NCBI RefSeq assembly: GCF_041321155.1
Contig: NZ_JBGGWB010000001.1
Span: forward strand, 1,809,501 to 1,873,500
Source of the DNA: Sphingomonas sp. IW22
Lineage (GTDB): Bacteria; Pseudomonadota; Alphaproteobacteria; Sphingomonadales; Sphingomonadaceae
Reading direction: 5' to 3'
DNA: 64,000 nucleotides
Below are positions 46,867 to 56,184 of this stretch, in pieces. How positions within the stretch are numbered: position 1 is the stretch's first letter; the number at the start of each line of letters is the position of its first letter. The translations under genes were made by a program, and so were the position numbers. Below the pieces are notes generated by a model. That model worked only from the letters and a program-made list of their open reading frames with translations. It did no database searches and had not been told where the DNA came from.

Positions 46867-49800
46867 CCCCCCACAATCGCGCCAGCGGCGCCCATTGCCC
46901 GTCGCTGCATGGCCCGTTGCCGGTTGCGGGCGCGGTCGCGTCCGCCCGTGTCGACACGGATCTGGGCGCCACCGCTCAGATGCGCGCTCAACGTCTCGAC
47001 GGTGGGAAACCGGAACATGTCGGTCAGGCTGATCGGACGCTCGACAATCTGTGCCAGCCGACGATGCGCCTGCACTGCCAGCAGCGAATGTCCGCCAAGG
47101 TCGAAGAAGTTGTCGCGCAGTCCGACAGACGGGATTTTCAGCACGTCGCGCCAGATCTCGATGATCTGCGCCTGAAGCGGGTCGTCGAGTATGATCGCGC
47201 GGTCCGTGGGGCCCGGCGCGGCAAGCGCGACCACCGGGTCCGGCAGAGCCGCCCGGTCGATCTTGCCGTTCGGCGTGCGGGGCATGGCGTCGAGCGAAAC
47301 GAACGTGGCGGGGACCATGAAGTCCGGCAGGCCGCGTGCCAATAGCGCCCGCATGGCTGCTTCGTCCAGCTTGGCGCCCAACGCAGGGACGATATAGGCG
47401 ATCAGTCGCATCACGCCCTCGTTGCCACGTGCGATGACTACCGCTTCGGCGATGGCCGGCTGGTCAAGCAACAGCGCTTCGATTTCGCCCAACTCGACCC
47501 GGTACCCGCGGATCTTGATCTGGTGGTCGACGCGACCCAGAAATTCGATCCGGCCGTCGGCGGCGCGGCGAACCACATCGCCGGTGCGATAAGCGCGCGC
47601 TCCGCCGCCGGCAAACCGATCATTGACAAAGCGCTCTGCGGTCAGTTCGTCGCGCTTCAGATAGCCACGCACTACACCGGCGCCGCCGATCAGCAACTCG
47701 CCAGGCGTTCCGGGCCGGACCGGCTGACCACGAGTGTCGACCACGTGGAGCTGCTGGTTGGCAAGCGGTGTGCCCAGCGGGGGCGGGCCATTGGCCGACT
47801 TGGCCAGCGTATGTACCGCCGACCAGATCGTCGTCTCGGTTGGGCCGTACATGTTCATGACCGCCCCGCGGACCAATGCAGTCATGTCGTGGGCCAGAGA
47901 CGCGGGAAACGCTTCGCCGCCGACCATCAGCCGGGTCAGCCCGGCCAGTGCAGCGCGCGATTGGGCGTCGCTGGCCAGCATCTGCACCAGCGAGGGGGTG
48001 CATTGAAGATGCGTCACGCCATGCCGCGCGATCAATTCGGGGAGCGTCCGTTCTACGCTTTCGCGCGCAGGTTCGGTGGCCAATCGACGCAGCGCATCCA
48101 GGTGTGGCAGGTGGTCGAGGACGGTCTGTGCCGCGACGCCGAAGTCGATCAGGCAGCCGATTTCGTCCACGCCGGCATCACGCAACCGTTCGATCAGGCG
48201 GATGCAGTGGGCGGGCGTGCCAAACAACCCGCTGCTCTCGAAATAGCGATCGAACGCGTGATCCAGCAGCGCGTCGGTCTCTTCGGGTGTCAGGCTGCCC
48301 AGATCGGGCTGCTCCGTCGCATCGGTGCCGGCCGGGCGGCGAAAGGCCGGAAACGACCAGGCATATTCCTTCAACAGGCTGGTAGAGGTGCGCAGATATT
48401 CGATCAGCGGCCCGCGCACGATTCGGCGCACGGCATCTTCGTCATCGCTGACGAAGCTGTGAAGCATCATCGTCACTTTGCCCTCGCCGGGATGCCCAGC
48501 CGCGCGCCAGGCTTCGCGATAGGCGGTGAGTTTGACCGCAACTTCCTCGACACTTTGACCCAGAAGGTGGGTCAGCAGGTTCGCGCCAGCGCGTCCCGCC
48601 GCCGCAAAGGTTTCGGGATTGCCGGCAGAGGTGATCCAGAAGGGCAGTTCGGGTTGCACCGGGCGGGGAAAGACACCGATTTCCACCGGGGTCCCCGTCG
48701 GCCCAGGAAACCGACGCTTCTCCCCGCGCCACAGAGCGCGCACGTCCGCGATCGCGCGCATCAATGCCGCGTTCTTGTCAGCGAAGTTTTCGGGTCGCAG
48801 CGCAAAATCGTTCGGCTGCCATCCGGCGGCGAACGCGATACCGACGCGGCCGTGCGACAGGTTATCGACCAACGCCCATTCCTCGGCGATCCGGGCGGGG
48901 TGGTGAAGCGTTGCGACGCAGCTTCCGGCGCGGATCTGCACGCGCGTGGTCGAAACGGCGATTGCGGCGGAAATGACCGATGGGTTTGGATACAGGCCGC
49001 CGAACGCGTGGAAATGCCGTTCGGGGGTCCATATCGCCTCGAACCCGTGATCGTCGGCGAAGCGTGCACCTTCGATCAGCAGGCGGTATTGATCGGTATT
49101 GCCGACGCCGTCTTCAGGTGCGCTGGCGAAGTAGAACAGGCTGAAGCCCAGTGGGCGCGCGGCTGTTGCGGCGGTCGGTCGGAGCGGAACATCGCCGCGC
49201 ACCTCGCGCTCCGTCGCGATGACCACATGATAGCCGCGGGTCAGGGGCCAGCACAGTTCGAGGACCGATATGTCGAAACTGGGACTGGTGACCGCCAGCC
49301 AGACGCCCGTATCCTCAAGATGCGCATTCATGCCGGTGAAGAAATTGGCGACATTGCGATGCTCGACCATCACCCCCTTGGGCTTGCCGGTCGAACCGGA
49401 GGTGTAGATGACATAGGCCAGGCTGTCGCCCGATGCGCCGCCGTCAAACGGGGTGTCGGACATTGCGTCGATGGCGGTCGCGTCGAAATCGATTTCGACA
49501 AGCTGCACATTCGCCGCCTGCAACTTCGACGACAGCGAATGCTGCGTCACGATTGTCGACAGGCCGGAGTCGTCGATCATGTGGGCAAGCCGGGCGTCGG
49601 GATACGCCGGATCAAGCGGCACATAGGCGCCGCCCGCCTTATGGATCGCCAGCATCGCGACGATGAGGTCGACTGAGCGTTCCAGGTTCAGGCCGACCAG
49701 CACGCCTGGCCCGACGTCCAGCCGCGACAGATACCGCGCCAGCCGGTTGGACCGCCGGTCCAGTTCGGCGTAGCTGAGCGATACGCCGCGCGACGTGACC

Positions 49801-51569
49801 GCGATTCGGTCCGGCGTGCTTGCCGCCTGTTTGACGAACAGCCGATGGATCGGGGTGTTCGCGTCGAATGTGACGCCATCGCCGGCACTGATGCGGCGCA
49901 GCGCCTCCATCTCCTCGGGGGACATCAGCGCCAGCTCGCCAATCATCCTGTCGGGGGCGACAGACGCATCGTCCATCAACGCAGCGAGCCCAAGGCTCAG
50001 ATCATGGACCGCAGACGGGTGGATGCGCGCCGGATCGAATTGCCAGCGGACCCGACCCGTTGCGGCTTCGACCGCGACACCGACTATCGTGGTCTGATCG
50101 AACCGGGCGTGATCGAGATTGTCGACAACCCGGATCGACACAGGATGAGCGAAATGCTGGCCTTTAAGCTCAGGACTGCGTGCGATCAGGTCGCGGGCGA
50201 TCCCCACGCGGCGATGCAGGTCGGCAATAGCGGCGGCAAGGCGGCGCTCCGTCGCTTGCAATGTGGCCTGCCAGTCCAGCTGTGCTCTGAGCGGCAATTC
50301 TTCGGCGAACCAGGCGCCGCAATCTCCGATCCGAAGGGCGTGGACCGGATCCGAGTAACCGATGTCCAGCGTATCGCGGTCCGCAGTGCGACCAAATAAG
50401 GTGATGACCGCCACGACGATTGATGAAACCGGCGCCGGGGGAAGGGGGGGCTGATCCATCGTCTGACGGTCAGGGCCGGGATCGACCGGCTGGAACGCGG
50501 GCAGCAACAAGGGATCGCGGGCCAGAAGGCGTTTCCGCCAGCCGCCCTCATGCGTCGCGGCGGCGGCGTCCAGCGCGCTGAGCGCGTCGGCCTGTTCCGG
50601 ACCCAGCGCCTCAAAGTGCATCGACGGTACCAGGATGGCATCCGCTTGGAGCGGCCGGCCATCGGCGTCGGTGAGCCGCGTCAGCCGCACGTCGCGCCCG
50701 CCCGTCGCGACCACGGGTGCGCTACCCCCAGCGACGACCGTTCCCGGACGCTCGCCCGAGCATTGGTCGAGGATTTCGAGTTGATGCACCAGCAGGAGCC
50801 GGCCACCCACCAATGCCTTGGGGCACCCAAGCGGATTGCGATAGCTGCCGAAGTCGAGCGCGGAGACCATCAGCGCGATCGCTTCGGCGGACTGGCTCCA
50901 GTCGATCGTGGCTGCCATGGCCGGACGGTGTTCGCGCCCGTACCAGCGCTCCAAAGGCCCCGTCTGGGGAACGGCCTCGACGGACCCTGCCGCGATCCGC
51001 GCGGCGAGCCGGGCGAAGCTCAGCCGGCCCGCGACCATGCATTTGGTGTTCAGCGACAGCGCCGTCTCGCCCGGATCGATCGCGACCGGTTCAACCTCGA
51101 ACAAGGCACCGCCATCGACCGCGTCGGTCATTTGGTGCCAGCTGACGCCGTGGGTCCTTTCCCCCGCCAGCAGCGCCCATGACGGCGTATTGATGCCTGC
51201 ATATCGGGGCAGAGGGCCGTCATGAAAATTGATCGCGGCGCTTTTAGGCCATGCCAGGAGAGCGCCGGGGAGAATGCGAAGATTGGTGATGCTGAACAGA
51301 TAGTCGATCGGGCCCAGCGTGTCGGGCGAAAGGTCGGCGATACGCGCGATGCGGGGCGTGCCGCGCCGGTCGCAATATCGCGCGGCCGGGCCGCTGGCCG
51401 TGACGATGGCGGCGATTTCGTTCCCATGTCCGACCCAGATGTCGGCGCACTCGCACAACAGGCTTTCGTCGCCGATAAAGACCGCGCGCAGCCGGGACGG
51501 GCTTGGCGCGTCGAGCGGCTGGGTTGATGCAGGCTGGGACTGTTCTGGCGGCGCGGTGAAATCATGCAT
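46863..51569 (-). CDS. NRPS: formyltransferase-like domain, A domain with embedded luciferase-like monooxygenase, PCP
   Basis: 1568 aa. Residues 28-310 resemble methionyl-tRNA formyltransferase; Asn114, His116 and Asp152 match its catalytic triad (INFHDGPLPRYAG...DGGAL). 380-560 is an ill-defined linker with condensation-like character. The adenylation domain runs 571-790 and resumes at 1170-1450 (YTSGSTGKPKG, SPSFDIS; later YGPTETTIW, YRTGD, NGKIDR). Between core motifs A4 and A5, residues 806-1165 are an FMN luciferase-like monooxygenase (LGFSLFYFA, IWTPERHFHAFGG) of the MupA/Atu3671 kind. PCP 1463-1532 with Ser1495. An AAAGGGGC site precedes the ATG at 51569. Amino acid unknown. Confidence 0.93.
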   Translation of the reverse strand: MHDFTAPPEQSQPASTQPLDAPSPSRLRAVFIGDESLLCECADIWVGHGNEIAAIVTASGPAARYCDRRGTPRIARIADLSPDTLGPIDYLFSITNLRILPGALLAWPKSAAINFHDGPLPRYAGINTPSWALLAGERTHGVSWHQMTDAVDGGALFEVEPVAIDPGETALSLNTKCMVAGRLSFARLAARIAAGSVEAVPQTGPLERWYGREHRPAMAATIDWSQSAEAIALMVSALDFGSYRNPLGCPKALVGGRLLLVHQLEILDQCSGERPGTVVAGGSAPVVATGGRDVRLTRLTDADGRPLQADAILVPSMHFEALGPEQADALSALDAAAATHEGGWRKRLLARDPLLLPAFQPVDPGPDRQTMDQPPLPPAPVSSIVVAVITLFGRTADRDTLDIGYSDPVHALRIGDCGAWFAEELPLRAQLDWQATLQATERRLAAAIADLHRRVGIARDLIARSPELKGQHFAHPVSIRVVDNLDHARFDQTTIVGVAVEAATGRVRWQFDPARIHPSAVHDLSLGLAALMDDASVAPDRMIGELALMSPEEMEALRRISAGDGVTFDANTPIHRLFVKQAASTPDRIAVTSRGVSLSYAELDRRSNRLARYLSRLDVGPGVLVGLNLERSVDLIVAMLAIHKAGGAYVPLDPAYPDARLAHMIDDSGLSTIVTQHSLSSKLQAANVQLVEIDFDATAIDAMSDTPFDGGASGDSLAYVIYTSGSTGKPKGVMVEHRNVANFFTGMNAHLEDTGVWLAVTSPSFDISVLELCWPLTRGYHVVIATEREVRGDVPLRPTAATAARPLGFSLFYFASAPEDGVGNTDQYRLLIEGARFADDHGFEAIWTPERHFHAFGGLYPNPSVISAAIAVSTTRVQIRAGSCVATLHHPARIAEEWALVDNLSHGRVGIAFAAGWQPNDFALRPENFADKNAALMRAIADVRALWRGEKRRFPGPTGTPVEIGVFPRPVQPELPFWITSAGNPETFAAAGRAGANLLTHLLGQSVEEVAVKLTAYREAWRAAGHPGEGKVTMMLHSFVSDDEDAVRRIVRGPLIEYLRTSTSLLKEYAWSFPAFRRPAGTDATEQPDLGSLTPEETDALLDHAFDRYFESSGLFGTPAHCIRLIERLRDAGVDEIGCLIDFGVAAQTVLDHLPHLDALRRLATEPARESVERTLPELIARHGVTHLQCTPSLVQMLASDAQSRAALAGLTRLMVGGEAFPASLAHDMTALVRGAVMNMYGPTETTIWSAVHTLAKSANGPPPLGTPLANQQLHVVDTRGQPVRPGTPGELLIGGAGVVRGYLKRDELTAERFVNDRFAGGGARAYRTGDVVRRAADGRIEFLGRVDHQIKIRGYRVELGEIEALLLDQPAIAEAVVIARGNEGVMRLIAYIVPALGAKLDEAAMRALLARGLPDFMVPATFVSLDAMPRTPNGKIDRAALPDPVVALAAPGPTDRAIILDDPLQAQIIEIWRDVLKIPSVGLRDNFFDLGGHSLLAVQAHRRLAQIVERPISLTDMFRFPTVETLSAHLSGGAQIRVDTGGRDRARNRQRAMQRRAMGAAGAIVGG

Positions 51570-51655
51570 GCGACTGCCCCTTTCAGAGCCGGCAAGCTAG
51601 ATTGCGGGCGCCGCGCCGCCTATTTGCACAACCTAGTAGGGAGAAAGCAGAAGGG

Positions 51656-51672
51656 GCGATGCGGCGCATCGC
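51656..51672 (-). terminator. Hairpin between the glycosyltransferase run and the NRPS
   Basis: 7-bp stem (GCGATGC with GCATCGC), 3-nt loop, followed on the minus strand by a pyrimidine-rich stretch, ten bases after the glycosyltransferase stop. It suggests the NRPS-PKS run has its own promoter within 51570-51655, which I could not place. Confidence 0.45.
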
Positions 51673-51681
51673 CGCGACCGC

Positions 51682-52605
51682 TTATTTGTATTCGATCAGT
51701 CGGCGGCGGCTGCGCCAGAAGTCGATCTGCCCCTGCAGATGGGGGACTTTGCCGATGGTCAGAAAGCTCGCCTTTACCGCATTGTCGCGCAGCCGGACCC
51801 GCAGCCACAACAGCGGCAACAGCGGCCAGAACAGGGGCAAGCCCCAGAACAGGTTGCTCAGCACATCGCGCCACATTCGCGCATCGTTCATGCCGCGCCG
51901 CGCGAGCGCCTCGGCCGTGGCATAGCCGCTGCGGCGATTGCGCTGCCACCATTGGGCAAAGCGCGTCATCGCGGCATCGTGGATCGTCATGTCGTGATCG
52001 ATGCGCCGTATGCGCCAGCCGCCGGCGCGTACCCGGTGGCATAGATCAGGTTCTTCACCGGCGATCAGTTCGGACGAAAACCCCCCGCCCGCCCTGAACG
52101 CCGCCAGCCGGAACAGCGCGTCGCCGCCGCATGTCCGTGTCAGCCCGACCTTGGTGTTCCATTCATCGTCACACAGCCAGTTATACGGGCTGGCCGCAGG
52201 ATCGCGCTCACGCCGGCGGCCACATACCGCACCCAGCAGCGGATCGGCGTTCAGCGCGGCGTGAGCAACGTCGAGCCAGCCCGCGACAAGCTCACAATCG
52301 CCATCCACGAAATGCACGAATGTCAGCGCGGGTATATTCGCGTTCAGCCAATCCACGCCCGCATTGCGGGCACGCGCGGCGGTAAAGGGGCGGGCGGGGT
52401 CCAGTTCGACGACAGGCACCCCGAAACTCCGCGCCACCGCCACGCTGTCGTCGTGTGAGCCGGAGTCGACGTAAACGGTGGGAAGCCCCTCGGCGCAGAC
52501 ACTGGCCAGGCACAGGTGCAGCCGCGCCCCTTCGTTCCGGCCAATCACGACGAAGCCGGTCTGAACGACGGAGGCGTGCGGGGGAAGGGGGTCGTCGCGG
52601 CTCAT
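51682..52605 (-). CDS. GT2 family glycosyltransferase with C-terminal membrane segment
   Basis: 307 aa. GT-A domain with GFVVIGRNEGARL, VYVDSGSHDDSVAVA, HFVDGDCEL, and ELIAGEEPDLCHRVRAGGWRI, then a hydrophobic stretch near 265-285 (SNLFWGLPLFWPLLPLLWL). It starts at 52605 in an ATGA overlap with the upstream glycosyltransferase; the longer frame upstream is an antisense shadow. Probably adds a sugar to lipid-linked polysaccharide intermediates at the inner membrane. Confidence 0.88.
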   Translation of the reverse strand: MSRDDPLPPHASVVQTGFVVIGRNEGARLHLCLASVCAEGLPTVYVDSGSHDDSVAVARSFGVPVVELDPARPFTAARARNAGVDWLNANIPALTFVHFVDGDCELVAGWLDVAHAALNADPLLGAVCGRRRERDPAASPYNWLCDDEWNTKVGLTRTCGGDALFRLAAFRAGGGFSSELIAGEEPDLCHRVRAGGWRIRRIDHDMTIHDAAMTRFAQWWQRNRRSGYATAEALARRGMNDARMWRDVLSNLFWGLPLFWPLLPLLWLRVRLRDNAVKASFLTIGKVPHLQGQIDFWRSRRRLIEYK

Positions 52606-53768
52606 GCATCGCGATCCGTGCGAACCCAGCGCGCTTCGCGCCGGGTGAAGAACCGAATTCCCATGGGCAGCTTCCACGCCGCGTAACGCAGCGTCTGGCC
52701 CAGCATCGTCGGCGGCAGCATGGCGCGGCCGAAATGCCACCATGCCACGCTGATCGCGCCGGTCAGCAATGCTTGCGTCGCAAGCAGGACCGCCAGCGGA
52801 CCCGCCAGGGCGGCGCCGGCCAGCCACAGGATGAAAGCGGCCAGCGTGACGGCGCCGGCGATTGTCAGCAGCACGACCGTTGGCGGGATCACCTGATCGA
52901 GCGCGACGATCACCAGGCGGCCATGGCCAACGATCGCCGCTTTCAACAGCAAGGGCAGGCTTCGTGCGAGGGAGGCCATCATGCCATGTTCCCATCGCTG
53001 GCGCTGGCCGATCGTCGCGGATTGCGAACTGGCCGGGCTGACGAAGAGCGCGCGTTCGTCAAACACCACCCGGTCGCCCGATGTCAGCAACCGGATGCCA
53101 AGGTCGAGATCCTCGACCAGCGATCCGCCCCCCCAGTCGATCCGCGCATGGATCGCCTGCGGAAACGCCATTCCGGTTCCCTGCAACAGGCAGACGCCGG
53201 CCAGGGACTGCAACGCGCGTTGCCGGATTCTATTTTTGATCAGGAAGGCAAAGCACGAAATCCGCACCATCGCGGTGGCCTTGGGGGGCGGCGACAGCAG
53301 ATAGGTTCCCTGAACGACGGCAGTTTCATGCATGGCGACCGCCGCGATCCGGCGAAGCGCGCCGGGTTGGGGGAAGCAGTCTGCATCGACGACGATGACG
53401 GCGCGGCCGTTGCCTGTGTCGACATGGTTGCGGGCAGCTTCCAGTGCGTAACCCTTCCCACGCCGTGCGGGGTCCACGCGCTCGACAACGGTGGCGCCCA
53501 TGGCGCGGGCGATATCGGCCGTTTGGTCGATACAGTTGTCGGCAATGACGATCAGCTGATCGCCCGCTCGCATCTGTGCCTGTACCGCCTTGATGACGGG
53601 TGCGATCCCGGACGCTTCGTCATGGGCAGGGATCAGCACGGTGAAAGGCGGCTCGATTTCGGGCGATGATCCACGCGGCGGGCGCATCGACCCGACCGCG
53701 CATTCGATCGCCAACATCGTGACCGGCACGGCGATGCACAGCGCCGCAGCCCATGCGAGAAGGATCAT
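52602..53768 (-). CDS. Membrane glycosyltransferase GT2 (processive/cellulose-synthase-like type)
   Basis: 388 aa with an N-terminal membrane helix and two or three C-terminal ones. The catalytic motifs of the HasA/NodC/BcsA-like group are present: VLIPAHDEASGI, VVDADCF, VEDLDLGIRL and QRQRWEHG (QxxRW). It sits between the 2-oxoglutarate oxygenase (nine-base gap) and the second glycosyltransferase (ATGA overlap), so the three are one transcript. A role in exopolysaccharide assembly is likely; whether it is processive is not certain. Confidence 0.9.
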   Translation of the reverse strand: MILLAWAAALCIAVPVTMLAIECAVGSMRPPRGSSPEIEPPFTVLIPAHDEASGIAPVIKAVQAQMRAGDQLIVIADNCIDQTADIARAMGATVVERVDPARRGKGYALEAARNHVDTGNGRAVIVVDADCFPQPGALRRIAAVAMHETAVVQGTYLLSPPPKATAMVRISCFAFLIKNRIRQRALQSLAGVCLLQGTGMAFPQAIHARIDWGGGSLVEDLDLGIRLLTSGDRVVFDERALFVSPASSQSATIGQRQRWEHGMMASLARSLPLLLKAAIVGHGRLVIVALDQVIPPTVVLLTIAGAVTLAAFILWLAGAALAGPLAVLLATQALLTGAISVAWWHFGRAMLPPTMLGQTLRYAAWKLPMGIRFFTRREARWVRTDRDA

Positions 53769-53777
53769 GCGTGACGC

Positions 53778-54599
53778 CTATGCATCGCGGCGGCGTTGCA
53801 GGATGGGCGGAATCCAGTCCGCCTTCAGGTGATGCAGCATGATCTGCCAGTCCCGCTTGTCGCTGGTTCCGGGGCGTGGGCGAAAATCGGTTGTCCGCTC
53901 GAACCGCATGACGTCCCGGCGGGGCGCGGTGTAGTAATAGGTGGCGATCGACCGGCGCGAGCGATCGGGCGGACACGCCAGCGCGTCGGGATGGCCGTGA
54001 AACGTGTCGCGTTCGGTGTTGAAGATCACTGCGCGCGCCATCACCGGCAGAACCGATTTGCGGCATCCCCGCATCTCGCGATCCCACAGCTCCAGCGCGC
54101 CGCCATATTCTTCATGCCAGTCTTCGTTCAGGTAGATCAGCAGGTTGAGGCGGCGATCCAGCCCGGTGATTTCGTGGCGCGGAAAATCGGCGTGAATGCT
54201 CAGATGGCCGCCGCTGCGGGTCTCGTGCAGGCCCGCTCCGGCGAAATATGGATCGGATATCAGCCCGCCTATTCCGGTCAGTTCCGACAGGAAGGTAACG
54301 AACGCCGTTCCGTTCAATTCCGCGAACAGCGCGCGCGTCGCTGGGCCGGGGCATTCGTCCGGACGCACCTGATGCTTCAGTCGTTCCTGGTCGCGTGCGA
54401 AACTGGCGCGTTCCCGATTGTCGGGGAATTCGCGAACGACCTGACGCAACAGTGCCGGATCGATGAAATCGTCGAGGACGATGTGCGGATAGGGCGCCGC
54501 GTTGCGATAATCCTCAGCCAGCGACCGTCCGGCCGCGCGGCACTGATCGAGGTCGAGGCTTTGATAGCCCCCGAGGTCCGTGAAATTCAGAACGGCCAT
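53778..54599 (-). CDS. 2-oxoglutarate/Fe(II)-dependent dioxygenase (prolyl-4-hydroxylase-like)
   Basis: 273 aa, double-stranded beta-helix enzyme. The iron ligands are His136 and Asp138 in SIHADF with distal His201 or His203 in TFHGHPD. Arg215/216 (SRRSIATYYY) should bind 2-oxoglutarate. This is the group with PYPHIVLDDFIDP near the N-terminus, found in polysaccharide and natural-product loci. First gene of a run with two glycosyltransferases. It could hydroxylate the NRPS-PKS product, a carrier-bound amino acid or a sugar; no evidence decides. Confidence 0.88.
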   Translation of the reverse strand: MAVLNFTDLGGYQSLDLDQCRAAGRSLAEDYRNAAPYPHIVLDDFIDPALLRQVVREFPDNRERASFARDQERLKHQVRPDECPGPATRALFAELNGTAFVTFLSELTGIGGLISDPYFAGAGLHETRSGGHLSIHADFPRHEITGLDRRLNLLIYLNEDWHEEYGGALELWDREMRGCRKSVLPVMARAVIFNTERDTFHGHPDALACPPDRSRRSIATYYYTAPRRDVMRFERTTDFRPRPGTSDKRDWQIMLHHLKADWIPPILQRRRDA

Positions 54600-54771
54600 G
54601 GCGATCCCATCCTCGCGCTCAATCGATCGCCGGGCGCGCCCGACATGACATCGACCGCGGCATTAAAGCGCGCTGGACCGCGCGCTCACAAGCCGGGGAA
54701 ACCGCCTTGGGCATTCTCATAATCGACCGTCCGGCGCGGCGCCCGTAAAACGCGAAAACGGCAGTCAGGAG

Positions 54772-56184
54772 ATGCGATTTGGCGGACCCCCGGCAACAGA
54801 CATGGCCGACACGATGACCAGTCTGGCTCCCCGCCGCTTCGGCATCGGCAACAGGTTGCGCGGGCTAGTCGCGCTTGCGATGATCGACACCAACATCGTT
54901 GTCGCATCGGTCATTCTTGCCAACCTGCTGCGCGCGGTGAGCAGCGTGGTCCTGACGCGGTTGTTGTTGCCGGAGGCGTTCGGCATCGCCGGGATCATCG
55001 CATCCATATCCTTCACCGCCGGAATGATGGCCGATCTGGGTTTCCAGCCCTTTGTCGTCCGCCATGCAGACGGTGATCGGCCGCATTTTTTGGATACGGT
55101 GTGGACGGTCGCCATTCTGCGGTCGCTTGCCATCACCGTTGCCCTGATCGCGCTGTCGCAGCCGATTGCCAATCTGTTGGGCAAGCCGGACCTGCAATTG
55201 CTGATCGCGGTGGCGTCGCTGGGTTTCCTGATCGACGGTATCGCGTCGCCAACACTGATCACGGCGCTTCGCCACCGAATGATCCTGCGGTTGACCACGC
55301 TCGAACTGGGGGTGGCGGTGTTCCAGCTCGCCGTGAGCGTCGCACTGGCGTTTTTGTGGCGCGATTATTGGGCGATCCTGATGGCGATGCTGGCGGCAGG
55401 CGTTCTGAAGACCTGCCTGAGCTATATCGCGTTTCCCGATTCCAGCCGGCGGCTGGCGCTGGATCGCGGCTATGTTCGCGAACTGTGGAAGTTTGCCCGC
55501 TTCGTCGCCGGGTCCAGCCTGATCACGATTTTCAGCATGCAGACCGACAAGTGGATCCTGGCCGCGCTGATGCCCCTCGACGAGTTCGGATTCTATATTC
55601 TCGCGGTAAATCTGGCATCGGCGCCGATCGCCTTTGCCGCCGCCTATCCCAGCCGCGTCCTCTATCCCTATTGCGCCCAGGTTTATCGCGAGCGGGCACA
55701 GGATCTGCGCCGGCTATTCTATGCGAAGCGGCAGCTGCCCTCACTCATCTATTGCTTTGCCGCAGGCGGGCTGGTGGGGACTGCGCCGGTTGTCATCGCC
55801 ATCCTTTACCAGCCCGCATATGCCGGTGCCGCAACCTATTTGCAGCTGCTGGCCATCGCTCCGATGTTCGCTCTGTCGACGGCCAGCGCCAACGAAGCGC
55901 TGGTCGCCAGCGGACGGGTGCAGGCGACATTCTACACCAGCGTCGCACGGCTGCTGTGGCTGGTGACGGCGTTGCCGGTCGGGTATCTGATCGGACGCGA
56001 ACTGGGGCTGGTTGCCGCCGTCGGACTGATGGAGCCGGCGATCCTGCTGTTCAAATGGGCCCAATTGCGCGCGGCGCGCCTGCTGGACCTGGGAGCGGAA
56101 GCGACCTTCCTTCTCGCCGGTGGTGCGGGTGTCTTCACCGGATCGGTGATCGATTACATCCTTCGCCACGCCCATTTGGTGTAG
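54772..56184 (+). CDS. Polysaccharide flippase (Wzx/MOP family)
   Basis: 470 aa with 12 or more membrane segments. The polysaccharide-biosynthesis-protein pattern is present: LLRAVSSVVLTRLLLPEAFGIAGII early, IFSMQTDKWILAALMPLDEFGFYILA in the middle. It flips undecaprenyl-linked repeat units to the periplasm. The AGGAG before 54772 touches the ATG, so starts at 54802 or 54814 are also possible. Divergent from the oxygenase run; its 3' end overlaps the convergent polymerase gene by 31 bp. Confidence 0.88.
   Translation: MRFGGPPATDMADTMTSLAPRRFGIGNRLRGLVALAMIDTNIVVASVILANLLRAVSSVVLTRLLLPEAFGIAGIIASISFTAGMMADLGFQPFVVRHADGDRPHFLDTVWTVAILRSLAITVALIALSQPIANLLGKPDLQLLIAVASLGFLIDGIASPTLITALRHRMILRLTTLELGVAVFQLAVSVALAFLWRDYWAILMAMLAAGVLKTCLSYIAFPDSSRRLALDRGYVRELWKFARFVAGSSLITIFSMQTDKWILAALMPLDEFGFYILAVNLASAPIAFAAAYPSRVLYPYCAQVYRERAQDLRRLFYAKRQLPSLIYCFAAGGLVGTAPVVIAILYQPAYAGAATYLQLLAIAPMFALSTASANEALVASGRVQATFYTSVARLLWLVTALPVGYLIGRELGLVAAVGLMEPAILLFKWAQLRAARLLDLGAEATFLLAGGAGVFTGSVIDYILRHAHLV

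Noticed and set aside
47523..49676. Long plus-strand frame opposite the NRPS
   Set aside because: Runs antisense to the A and monooxygenase domains, with no family motif.
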